Source: Krumholzibacterium sp965370495
GTDB lineage: Bacteria > Krumholzibacteriota > Krumholzibacteriia > Krumholzibacteriales > Krumholzibacteriaceae
Direction of reading: 5' to 3'
DNA: 22,022 nucleotides
Assembly: GCA_965370495.1 (NCBI GenBank)
Contig: CBDUUV010000036.1
Span: 1-22,022, forward strand
Shown here: in pieces, positions 15,440 to 22,022 of the stretch
Position numbering within the stretch: position 1 is the first letter of the stretch
Layout of the letters: the number at the start of each line of letters is the position of its first letter
The notes under the pieces: generated by a model
Database searches by the model: none
Told to the model about the DNA's origin: nothing
What the model saw: only the letters and a program-made list of their open reading frames with translations
Program-made: the position numbers and the translations under genes

Positions 15440-17137
15440 GTGAACCGGTGGAAGAGAATCGGGCTGTGGATATCAATTCTGGGTTTTTCGCTTAATATTT
15501 TTCTACTTGCCGGCTGCAGTGACGATTCGGTCAAATCGTATACTGAGCCGCCAGAACTGGAAGCTCTGCAGATAATATGTCATGACCTTGCTCCAGCTCC
15601 GGAGTCTGTTGCGCTGCTCACCTTACAAGTCGCCGGTTACAGTGCTGAAGGTACGTGGCCGACATATACCTGGGAAGCCGATGGAGGTTCATTCCCTGAA
15701 GGTAATATTGGTATTTCGGTCGAATGGATTGCTCCTGAAGCTACCGGAATTTATACTGTATCGGTGACAGGCAGTATTGAAGGAGTGGCGGATACTATAA
15801 GCAAGATGATCATGGTATCGAATTTCGAGGAGATCAATACCGGCCGCAAGTTTAATTGTGCTCCCAGATACTTGTACAATAATCTCTATTTATTCGGTGA
15901 TGCAGATGAATTGGGTCCCAGAAGCCCCGATTTCAAAGGGTTACATTGCTATCGGAATGATGGTGACGGTGTGTCATCACTCATCAGCGATACAGAGGAA
16001 GGTGTGGGTGGAGGTTATGGCTTGAGTATACCAGATGACGGGTCTTACATCACCGGGTCATTTATGATGGAGTATATTGAGATTATGAAGCAGCAGAGGT
16101 TGGATGCCTGGTTATTCCCTCTTGCTATCGGCACTCGGATTAATGTTACGGGTAGTGAATACGGAGGGGTGCAATTAAGGAAAGACCAGCACGTGGATAC
16201 GAACCAGAACCAGTATGGTACAAAACTGGTCTGGGAAGCCAGGGTGGTAGGTGCTCAACCGGATGGGAGTGAGGATCTTTCCAATATCGGATTCTGGGAG
16301 AGTTTTTCGAGTGATGTTACATATGTGACCGAGAGCCACGATTCGACCTGGGGAATGGTAGGAGTAGAAGAAGGATGGATACATCGCTATTACAACAATA
16401 CCAAGCCCATGATAACACCTGACGAGAATGACCTGGTATATTTTGTTGACTCGACCGGGGTTTTTGAACCGTGTTTGATGGAGATCGACGACGTTCCCCT
16501 GATCAGTACGAGAAAAGCTCTTATGGTCAATGAAGGCACAGGTATTTTCGGACAGGCTGGAATCAATATTTCAAGGTCAACGATTTTCAACTGGAACAAG
16601 AATCTGGATCTTCTTGGATTTATCTCTACCTCGAAAAAACTCTGTTTTTTCGATTATCGCAATGAGAGTGTGCAGATAGTACCTGGTATAGAGAAGGCAG
16701 AGCATTTTGCATGGTCTCCCGATGGAACCGAATGCGCGGTTGTTCTCGAAGACGGTATCTGGCTTGTCAGTGCTGCGGGAGTAGTGTCAAGCGAACCGGT
16801 CTATCTCAAGGAAAGATCTACTGATGGGATCTATGGGCTGAACTGGTCACACAATACCGAACCCAAGCTCGCATTCAGAATGGTCAGAAAGGGAAAATCG
16901 TCGGAAGATTCATATTCGGCCATCGTTCTCTGCCTGCTCAACGACGGGACTTGGATCAATGTATACGTATCTCCCAGTGTTAACTGGAGCAGTGCTTATG
17001 AGCCTTCGATCGAATATACGTACATGAGAGTCATGTTCGATGAGGATGAGAACATCTACGCGCCTATGCCAACTCCTCCATGGAGTGGTGATCCTGACAG
17101 GTATGTCGAGTGCGCGATATTCTACATTTCAGAATAG
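15440..17137 (+). CDS. Putative lipoprotein with an Ig/PKD-like domain and a TolB-like region
   Basis: I do not recognise a named family. The 565-residue protein has a lipoprotein signal (MNRWKRIG, hydrophobic stretch, LLAGC) with lipidation expected at Cys26 and acidic residues (SDD) after it. Residues about 40-126 read like an Ig/PKD-type beta domain (TYTWEADGGSF, then WIAPEATGIYTVSVTG). The rest is beta-rich, and FAWSPDGTECAVV resembles one blade of a TolB/PD40-type propeller, with WSHNTEPKLAFRM possibly another. GTG at 15440 is supported by GGAGGT 5 nt upstream. It has its own promoter and structured leader and stands alone between groEL and dapL. Surface or periplasmic location is well supported; the role is unknown. 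A carbohydrate- or protein-binding surface lipoprotein is one possibility. Confidence 0.8.
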   Translation: MNRWKRIGLWISILGFSLNIFLLAGCSDDSVKSYTEPPELEALQIICHDLAPAPESVALLTLQVAGYSAEGTWPTYTWEADGGSFPEGNIGISVEWIAPEATGIYTVSVTGSIEGVADTISKMIMVSNFEEINTGRKFNCAPRYLYNNLYLFGDADELGPRSPDFKGLHCYRNDGDGVSSLISDTEEGVGGGYGLSIPDDGSYITGSFMMEYIEIMKQQRLDAWLFPLAIGTRINVTGSEYGGVQLRKDQHVDTNQNQYGTKLVWEARVVGAQPDGSEDLSNIGFWESFSSDVTYVTESHDSTWGMVGVEEGWIHRYYNNTKPMITPDENDLVYFVDSTGVFEPCLMEIDDVPLISTRKALMVNEGTGIFGQAGINISRSTIFNWNKNLDLLGFISTSKKLCFFDYRNESVQIVPGIEKAEHFAWSPDGTECAVVLEDGIWLVSAAGVVSSEPVYLKERSTDGIYGLNWSHNTEPKLAFRMVRKGKSSEDSYSAIVLCLLNDGTWINVYVSPSVNWSSAYEPSIEYTYMRVMFDEDENIYAPMPTPPWSGDPDRYVECAIFYISE

Positions 17138-17171
17138 GTGTCCGCAGGACCGGACGGAGATTAAATATCCC

Positions 17172-18335
17172 ATGCAATCCGGGAAACTGGGGGGGTTGCC
17201 CCCGTACCTTTTTGTCGAGATAGACAGGCGTAGGGAAGCCTTTATCCGTTCCGGTCGTAAGGTTTTCGATCTGGGCATCGGTGACCCTGACCTGGGCGCC
17301 GCCCCCGAACTGCGCGAGGCCCTGGTCAAAGCCATCGAGAACCGCCAATACGACCGTTATCCTTCTGACAGGGGATTGCCGAGGCTTATCGATGCGATTC
17401 GTGGATGGGTTTCCAAGCGGTGGGGAACCGTACTGGAAAACAGTGAAATACTCGTAACTATCGGAAGCAAGGAAGCGATCGCACATCTTCCCCTTGCTGT
17501 TGCTGATCCGGGTGAAGTTGTTCTGGTACCTGATCCAGGGTACCCTGTTTACGCTTCTTCCGCTGTTTTTGCCGGGGCGCTGCCGTACAGGATGCCCTTG
17601 CTGGAGTCGGGTGGGTTCTGGCCGGATATCGCCTCCATAGACAAAGATATACTGAAAAAGGCAAAACTGGCCTTCTTCAATTATCCCAACAACCCTACGT
17701 CGGCCCTTGCACCGGCAGAAGGATTTCCGGCGGCTATCGATTTCTGCAGAAGGAACGATATAATTATTGTAAATGATGCTGCCTACAGCGAGATCATCTA
17801 TGATATACCCGCTGTTGCCCTTTTTCCGCTTGCGAAGGCGTCAGGCGCGGCATATATAGAATTTTTTTCATTCTCAAAGACATTTTCTATTTCGGGATGG
17901 CGTATAGGTTTCGCCATTGGATCCCCTGAAGTGGTTTCGGCGCTGGCTAAACTGAAGGCGAATATCGATTCTGGTGTGTTTCATGTCGTTCAGGAAGCGG
18001 TTGCTTCTGTTATGGAGAACAATTATGAACAGGTTACGGGAAGGATAATATCTGAATACAGGAAAAGAAGGGATATACTTGCGTCAGGGCTCGGGCGGGC
18101 TGGTTTCAGATTCAAGATTCCGGAGGCGACTTTCTATTTCTGGGTGCCGGTTCCCGATGATGAAAGCTCGATGGATTTCTGTGGACGCCTCCTGGATGAG
18201 ACAGGTATAGTCGCGACTCCTGGTGTCGGATTTGGCCGGTATGGTGAAGGATATTTCAGGTTGTCAATCACGGCTCCGATAGATACAATTCGTGAGGCTG
18301 TAGAAAAATTTGTGGTTTTCAGAGGAAGTGTTTGA
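17172..18335 (+). CDS. dapL: LL-diaminopimelate aminotransferase
   Basis: DapL converts tetrahydrodipicolinate directly to LL-diaminopimelate with glutamate, a one-step bypass of the DapD/C/E route to lysine and peptidoglycan. The 387 residues fit class I/II PLP aminotransferases. The DapL-like features are KLGGLPPYLFVEIDRRRE at 5-22, FDLGIGDPDLG at 32-42, VTIGSKEAIAHLPLA, VPDPGYPVY, NYPNNPTSA, NDAAYSEIIYD and FSKTFSISGWRIGF, with the PLP lysine at K236. ATG 17172 is chosen because the family N-terminus begins here; the frame stays open upstream inside the lipoprotein gene, and the GGAGA site at 17156-17160 is rather far (11 nt). Another aromatic or aspartate-type aminotransferase is possible but less likely. 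Confidence 0.88.
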   Translation: MQSGKLGGLPPYLFVEIDRRREAFIRSGRKVFDLGIGDPDLGAAPELREALVKAIENRQYDRYPSDRGLPRLIDAIRGWVSKRWGTVLENSEILVTIGSKEAIAHLPLAVADPGEVVLVPDPGYPVYASSAVFAGALPYRMPLLESGGFWPDIASIDKDILKKAKLAFFNYPNNPTSALAPAEGFPAAIDFCRRNDIIIVNDAAYSEIIYDIPAVALFPLAKASGAAYIEFFSFSKTFSISGWRIGFAIGSPEVVSALAKLKANIDSGVFHVVQEAVASVMENNYEQVTGRIISEYRKRRDILASGLGRAGFRFKIPEATFYFWVPVPDDESSMDFCGRLLDETGIVATPGVGFGRYGEGYFRLSITAPIDTIREAVEKFVVFRGSV

Positions 18336-18353
18336 TATTCAAGGAGGTTTTCC

Positions 18354-18716
18354 TTGCTCGAGGAGAAGGCCATTCTCAAAGGGATCACGGTTTTCGGGTA
18401 TTATGGTGTATCCCCGATGGAGCGGGAGGTCGGACAGAAACTGGAGATCGATGTTGAGTATTTCAGTGATTTTACAAAAGCATGCGTGACTGATTCCCTT
18501 GAAGATACCGTCAATTATGAAAGGGTATACTCAAAAGTGATGGAGACGGTTGAAAAGAATCGTTTCAATCTACTCGAAACCCTGGCGGATGCTATTTGTA
18601 ACGAGATCCTCAGGAGTTTTTCCATAACCAGGATCAAGACCACTATCAGGAAACTTACATTACCCTTTCCAAATAATCTCGATCATGTCGAAATCATTGT
18701 CGAACGCAAGGCCTGA
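18354..18716 (+). CDS. folB: Dihydroneopterin aldolase
   Basis: FolB cleaves 7,8-dihydroneopterin to 6-hydroxymethyl-dihydropterin and glycolaldehyde in folate synthesis. The 120 residues are the normal size. The family pattern FGYYGVSPMEREVGQKLEID, NYERVY, LLETLADAI and the terminal HVEIIVERKA are present, and residues aligning with the catalytic trio (Glu23, Tyr55, Lys100) are retained. GYYGV replaces the common GYHGV, and the usual Lys-Pro after the last strand reads Lys-Leu. The TTG start at 18354 follows a very strong AAGGAGGT (18341-18348) with 5-nt spacing. The gene sits 18 nt after dapL and 7 nt before folK, its pathway successor. Confidence 0.92.
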   Translation: MLEEKAILKGITVFGYYGVSPMEREVGQKLEIDVEYFSDFTKACVTDSLEDTVNYERVYSKVMETVEKNRFNLLETLADAICNEILRSFSITRIKTTIRKLTLPFPNNLDHVEIIVERKA

Positions 18717-18723
18717 TACAGGG

Positions 18724-19236
18724 ATGGTTGCGCGTGTTTTCCTTTCCCTGGGTTCGAATAGAGGCAGCAGGGAGTGGAATATTCTTTGCGGTGTCGACAG
18801 GTTGAACCGGCAGCCAGGTGTAAGAATCGAAAAGCTGAGTTCCCTGTACGAAAGTAAACCGGTGGGACGAGGATTTTCACGGACATTCATTAATGCTGTC
18901 TGCCTCGTTGAAACTGATCTCCCGCCTCTTGGGCTTCTCGATGTATGCCAGGAGACTGAGGCATTTTTCGGACGTGAACACGGTACTGATCATGAAGATC
19001 GTACGCTGGATATCGATATTGTACTGTATAATGATATCTCTATGAACACGGACAGGCTCAGGATTCCGCATCCACGTTTCAGGGGCCGTCTTTTCGTTCT
19101 CGAACCGCTCGCCGAGATAGCTCCTGATACGCAGTTACCACCTGATGGTATTAGAGCTGAGCCTGCGGCTTCTTTCACCGGACGGGACATGTGGGTGAGA
19201 AGGATATCCTCGCGAAGGATTATCCGGGCCGGATGA
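18724..19236 (+). CDS. folK: 6-hydroxymethyl-7,8-dihydropterin pyrophosphokinase (HPPK)
   Basis: FolK transfers diphosphate from ATP to the pterin made by FolB. The 170 residues start with RVFLSLGSNRGSRE, continue through SSLYESKPVG and FINAVCLVET, and contain the magnesium-binding DRTLDIDIVLYND (Asp96, Asp98) and PHPRFRGRLFVLEPLAEIAP. The loop before the Asp pair is unusual: GREHGTDHEDR lacks the Arg and Trp of the enterobacterial GRVRxxxxWGPR form. The ATG at 18724 is preferred because the family begins just before the LSLGSN strand; ATG 18685 would overlap folB by 32 nt without a good ribosome-binding site. A tail of about 30 residues after the core is not recognisable. Confidence 0.92.
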   Translation: MVARVFLSLGSNRGSREWNILCGVDRLNRQPGVRIEKLSSLYESKPVGRGFSRTFINAVCLVETDLPPLGLLDVCQETEAFFGREHGTDHEDRTLDIDIVLYNDISMNTDRLRIPHPRFRGRLFVLEPLAEIAPDTQLPPDGIRAEPAASFTGRDMWVRRISSRRIIRAG

Positions 19237-19258
19237 TTCATGGACGGTTGGATTGAGA

Positions 19259-19287
19259 TTGACATAAACGTTGCTTTTGACTACCGT
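19259..19287 (+). promoter_or_regulatory. Possible promoter before the deoxynucleoside kinase
   Basis: A perfect TTGACA at 19259-19264 is followed after 17 nt by TACCGT at 19282-19287, a poor -10. If used, transcription would begin at about 19294, right at the kinase ATG (19295), implying a leaderless mRNA. That ATG has no evident Shine-Dalgarno sequence, which is consistent but not proof. Confidence 0.3.
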
Positions 19288-19294
19288 ACAGATT

Positions 19295-19972
19295 ATGAAT
19301 GATTTCAGAAAAAAGTTATTATCGAACGGTATCAGGTATATTTCCATCGAGGGGAACGTAGCTGCAGGGAAAACGACTTTGGCACGGATGCTGGCGAGTG
19401 AGACAGATGCCAGACTATTTCTTGAAGAAGTCGATGACAATCCCTTTATAGAAAAATTTTATGAGGATATGTCAGGTTATGCTTTCCAGGCCCAGATCTT
19501 TTTTCTCCTCAACCGGTATAGACAGCAGGTTGAAATCGCGCAGCAGGACCTGTTTGCCGATCTGATGATAGCCGATTATCTCTTTGCAAAAGATACGATC
19601 TATGCGCACGCGGTACTGGGAGATGATGAACTGGTCCTTTACAACAGGTTGCATTCGATGCTCGAGTCAAAGATAGTGCATCCGGATCTGGTGATCTACC
19701 TGCAGGCCGATCAGAATGTGTTATTGCAGAGGATCAGAAAAAGGGGGAGGAGCTTCGAAAAGAACATAAATGAAGATTATCTCATCGGACTCAACGAAGC
19801 TTTTAACCATTTCTTTTTTCACTATGATGATTCACCACTTTTGATCATAAATACCGACACGATGGATTTTACGACACACAGAGACCAACTGGAGGATCTG
19901 TTCGTGCGGATAGCCGAGAAGTTCGACGGGACCCGGTATTATATTCCTTCCTGGGAAGAAGGCTCACGATGA
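19295..19972 (+). CDS. Deoxynucleoside kinase (dGK/dAK-type)
   Basis: The protein should phosphorylate salvaged deoxynucleosides to monophosphates. Its 225 residues carry a P-loop (EGNVAAGKTTLA at 19-30), the acidic LEEVDDNPF segment at 43-51, AFQAQIFFLLNRYRQ at 63-77, ADYLFAKD at 93-100, a PDLVIYLQAD strand at 130-139 and a lid-like RIRKRGRSFEKN at 146-157. These are typical of the bacterial deoxyadenosine/deoxyguanosine kinase branch; the exact nucleoside cannot be read from sequence. ATG 19295 has no clear ribosome-binding site; TTG 19271 would add eight residues but is no better supported. It follows folK by 58 nt and its stop overlaps panB (ATGA). The folK-kinase order is recalled from other bacteria, sometimes as a fusion. 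Confidence 0.85.
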   Translation: MNDFRKKLLSNGIRYISIEGNVAAGKTTLARMLASETDARLFLEEVDDNPFIEKFYEDMSGYAFQAQIFFLLNRYRQQVEIAQQDLFADLMIADYLFAKDTIYAHAVLGDDELVLYNRLHSMLESKIVHPDLVIYLQADQNVLLQRIRKRGRSFEKNINEDYLIGLNEAFNHFFFHYDDSPLLIINTDTMDFTTHRDQLEDLFVRIAEKFDGTRYYIPSWEEGSR

Positions 19973-20799
19973 GTAATAAAGTTACAAGAAACACAATACT
20001 CAAGATGAAAAGGACTGGAGAGAAGATTGCGGCTATAACATCATATGATTTTTTATCGACAAGGCTGATCGATGAGACCGGGATCGATTTTATCCTGGTC
20101 GGCGATTCATTGGGCATGGTCATAATGGGTTACGAGAACACCCTTCCTGTAACTATGGAAGAGATCATTCATCACCTGAAAGCGGTTACGAGGGCCAGGC
20201 CGCGGGCTATTGTTGTAGGTGACTTGCCGTTCATGTCGTACCAGGCCAGTGTGGAGGATGCCGTAAGAAACGCTGGAAGGCTGGTCAAGGAAGGCGGCGC
20301 GGAAAGTGTCAAGCTTGAGGGAGGGGAGAGGTATGTTCCTGTTATCGAGGCGATAGTGCATGCTTCCATCCCTGTTGTCGGACACCTTGGACTGACCCCT
20401 CAATCGCTTCACCAGATGGGTGGATACAGAATCCAGGGACGCGATGAGGCATCAGCGAAAAAAATGGTCAGAGAGGCGAAAGCTCTCGAAAAAGCGGGAT
20501 GCTTTGCTATAGTACTTGAAGGGATTCCCTGGACACTGGCCAGAAAGATCACGGAGAATGCATCTATTCCCACTATAGGTATCGGAGCCGGAAATCATTG
20601 TGATGGGCAGGTGCTTGTTCTGAATGATATGCTTGGTATTTACGATAATCCTCTTCCAAGGTTTGTAAAGGTCTACGATGAACTGGGGGAGCGGATCAAA
20701 AGTGCCGTATCGGAATATGTGAAGGAAGTCAAGAACGGGATTTTCCCCACGGAAAAGCACAGCTATTCTGTGCCGGAGAAGAAAAAATCGGAAAAGTGA
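19969..20799 (+). CDS. panB: 3-methyl-2-oxobutanoate hydroxymethyltransferase
   Basis: PanB adds a hydroxymethyl group from methylene-tetrahydrofolate to alpha-ketoisovalerate, giving ketopantoate for coenzyme A. The 276 residues are of normal size. Metal and catalytic residues are visible: Asp46 in VGDSLGMV, Asp85 in VGDLPFMSY, Glu117 in VKLEGG and Glu184 in VLEGIPWTLA. VGHLGLTPQSLHQMGGYRIQ and IGIGAGNHCDGQVLVLNDML are family hallmarks. The ATG overlaps the kinase stop (ATGA). Its folate-dependent substrate links it functionally to the folB and folK genes just upstream, and panC follows after 6 nt. Confidence 0.97.
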   Translation: MSNKVTRNTILKMKRTGEKIAAITSYDFLSTRLIDETGIDFILVGDSLGMVIMGYENTLPVTMEEIIHHLKAVTRARPRAIVVGDLPFMSYQASVEDAVRNAGRLVKEGGAESVKLEGGERYVPVIEAIVHASIPVVGHLGLTPQSLHQMGGYRIQGRDEASAKKMVREAKALEKAGCFAIVLEGIPWTLARKITENASIPTIGIGAGNHCDGQVLVLNDMLGIYDNPLPRFVKVYDELGERIKSAVSEYVKEVKNGIFPTEKHSYSVPEKKKSEK

Positions 20800-20805
20800 C
20801 CTGCA

Positions 20806-21708
20806 ATGAAAAAGGTTAAGAGCCCTTCTGAAATCCACAGGATCATTTTGGAAAGTAGAAAGGCCGGTGGGAGTGTCGGATTTGTTCCCACGATGGGGGC
20901 TCTTCATGAGGGGCATATCAGTCTGGTCAGGTTGGCCCGGAAAATGTCTGATCTTGTTGTTGTTTCAGTGTTCGTCAACCCGGTTCAATTCGGCCCTGCC
21001 GAGGACTTCGTCCGATATCCGAGGAACGAAAAGGAAGATTGTGATATTCTTCAAAAAATCGGTTGTGATCTTGTTTTTATTCCTGATGCTGCTGATATCT
21101 ACACAGAGTCAGACAGTATCAGGATCTCGGTATCCGGCCTTTCCGACAGGCTGTGTGGCGCCTCCAGGCCCGGCCATTTTGAAGGGGTACTTCTTATCGT
21201 GGCGAAACTTTTCAATATTGTTTTGCCTGATATGGCTTTTTTCGGCCAGAAGGATGCGCAACAGGCTGTTATAATCCAGAGGATGGTGGCGGATCTCGAT
21301 TTTCCGGTCAGGGTTGTTCTCGGCCCCACGGCAAGAGAACTGGATGGCCTCGCAATGAGTTCGAGAAACGGGCATCTTTCGGAAGCTGACCGGAGGAAAG
21401 CTCCCGGGATGTACAGGGGGCTCAGGGAAGCGTTTGAAGCTGCCTGCGGGGGAGAAAGAAATGCGGCGGTACTGAAGGGAATCATCAGAAACAGCATGGA
21501 AGATTCGGGCTTCCACGTGGGCTATACCGAGATCGTACGGGGAGAGAATTTGGTACCGGTTGAAAAGATCGAAGGGATTGTGCTTATGGCGGCAGCGGGA
21601 CGATTGTCTGATACAAGGCTTATCGATAACATAGCGATCCGTGTTGATAAAAGAAAAGTGGAAGAAGTGCTACTGGAATTCCCGGACTGGAGCAGGTATG
21701 AGTTTTGA
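20806..21708 (+). CDS. panC: Pantothenate synthetase
   Basis: PanC joins pantoate and beta-alanine using ATP, through a pantoyl-adenylate. The 300 residues include the nucleotidyltransferase HIGH-type site FVPTMGALHEGHISLVR (HEGH at 34-37), SVFVNPVQFGPAEDF, the FFGQKDAQQAVIIQRM segment and the SSRNGHLS motif in place of KMSKS. It begins 6 nt after panB with only a weak purine-rich site, so coupled translation is likely, and overlaps glmU by 11 nt. panD, which would supply beta-alanine, is not in the window; panE or ilvC would make pantoate. Confidence 0.97.
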   Translation: MKKVKSPSEIHRIILESRKAGGSVGFVPTMGALHEGHISLVRLARKMSDLVVVSVFVNPVQFGPAEDFVRYPRNEKEDCDILQKIGCDLVFIPDAADIYTESDSIRISVSGLSDRLCGASRPGHFEGVLLIVAKLFNIVLPDMAFFGQKDAQQAVIIQRMVADLDFPVRVVLGPTARELDGLAMSSRNGHLSEADRRKAPGMYRGLREAFEAACGGERNAAVLKGIIRNSMEDSGFHVGYTEIVRGENLVPVEKIEGIVLMAAAGRLSDTRLIDNIAIRVDKRKVEEVLLEFPDWSRYEF

Positions 21709-22022
21709 AGAAAACCTGGTGGCGGTCGTACTCGCGGCGGGACAGGGTACAAGGATGAAATCGGATATTGCGAAGGTACTTCACAGTGTCTGCGGCAAAA
21801 GTATGATAAAGTATGTCGTCGAGGCTGTAGATTCTTTGTCGCCCTCCAGGATTATCCTGATAGTCGGGCATCAGGCTGCTGATGTGATAGAGGAGATAAA
21901 GGGTGACAGAGTAGAATTTGCAATGCAGTCTCAGAGGCTGGGTACAGGACATGCCATGATGCAGGCCTGTCCGCTTCTCAAAGGGTTTTCAGGGACGGTT
22001 ATGGTCTTGACAGGTGATACTC
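21698..22022 (+). CDS. glmU: N-terminal part of GlmU (UDP-GlcNAc pyrophosphorylase / GlcN-1-P acetyltransferase), 3' truncated by the window
   Basis: GlmU makes UDP-N-acetylglucosamine, the precursor for peptidoglycan and lipopolysaccharide. Only the first 108 residues are in the window. They contain the nucleotidyltransferase signature VVLAAGQGTRMKSDIAKVLH (Ala where Pro is usual before KVLH), the GKSMI strand, IILIVGHQAADVIE and the uridine-binding QRLGTGHAM, ending in LTGDT before the cut. ATG 21698 lies inside panC, with GGAG at 21689-21692, 5 nt upstream. A stand-alone pyrophosphorylase without the acetyltransferase half cannot be excluded because the 3' end is missing. Confidence 0.88.
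   Translation, partial: MSFEENLVAVVLAAGQGTRMKSDIAKVLHSVCGKSMIKYVVEAVDSLSPSRIILIVGHQAADVIEEIKGDRVEFAMQSQRLGTGHAMMQACPLLKGFSGTVMVLTGDT

Noticed and set aside
17040..17171. N-terminal extension of the aminotransferase into the lipoprotein gene
   Set aside because: The added residues are out-of-frame lipoprotein sequence and precede the known DapL N-terminus.

Overview
The window reads as chromosomal housekeeping DNA from a diderm (Gram-negative type) bacterium. Every complete gene is on the + strand, packed tightly, often with 4-nt ATGA/GTGA/TTGA overlaps. I see no tRNA, rRNA, insertion sequence, phage gene or CRISPR array. Evidence for two membranes is an outer-membrane beta-barrel related to Wzi that ends in Phe, and a lipoprotein with a clear lipobox. 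The mix includes an archaeal-type digeranylgeranylglyceryl-phosphate synthase-like UbiA protein, an LL-diaminopimelate aminotransferase, a deoxynucleoside kinase next to folK, and HrcA/CIRCE control of groESL. That would suit an FCB-superphylum or related candidate lineage, but this placement is inference and no genus can be named from the sequence.

Layout. Positions 1-81 hold the tail of an unidentified gene. Positions 144-4698 are an envelope block: a nine-repeat TPR protein, a Wzi-like beta-barrel, a UbiA-family prenyltransferase and the undecaprenyl-diphosphatase UppP. Positions 4836-13077 form a long head-to-tail run that begins at a recognisable promoter: valS, rodZ, uvrB, nadC, birA, coaX. 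Positions 13168-15293 are a textbook heat-shock unit: sigma70-like promoter, perfect CIRCE operator, groES, groEL and a strong intrinsic terminator. Positions 15307-17137 carry an orphan lipoprotein with its own promoter and a structured leader. From 17172 to the right edge runs a biosynthetic string: dapL, folB, folK, a deoxynucleoside kinase, panB, panC and the start of glmU.

How the genes fit together. Cofactor supply dominates: NAD (nadC), biotin attachment (birA), coenzyme A (panB, panC, coaX) and folate (folB, folK). Cell-wall and envelope supply is the second theme: uppP recycles the lipid carrier, dapL makes the peptidoglycan and lysine precursor, glmU makes UDP-GlcNAc, and rodZ belongs to the elongation machinery. 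I found no convincing new defence or mobile system. The most interesting points are the DGGGPS-like enzyme in a bacterial envelope cluster, the TPR/barrel pair with an in-frame 42-bp duplication in the barrel, the unrecognised lipoprotein with its folded leader, and a few small repeat or hairpin structures between genes.
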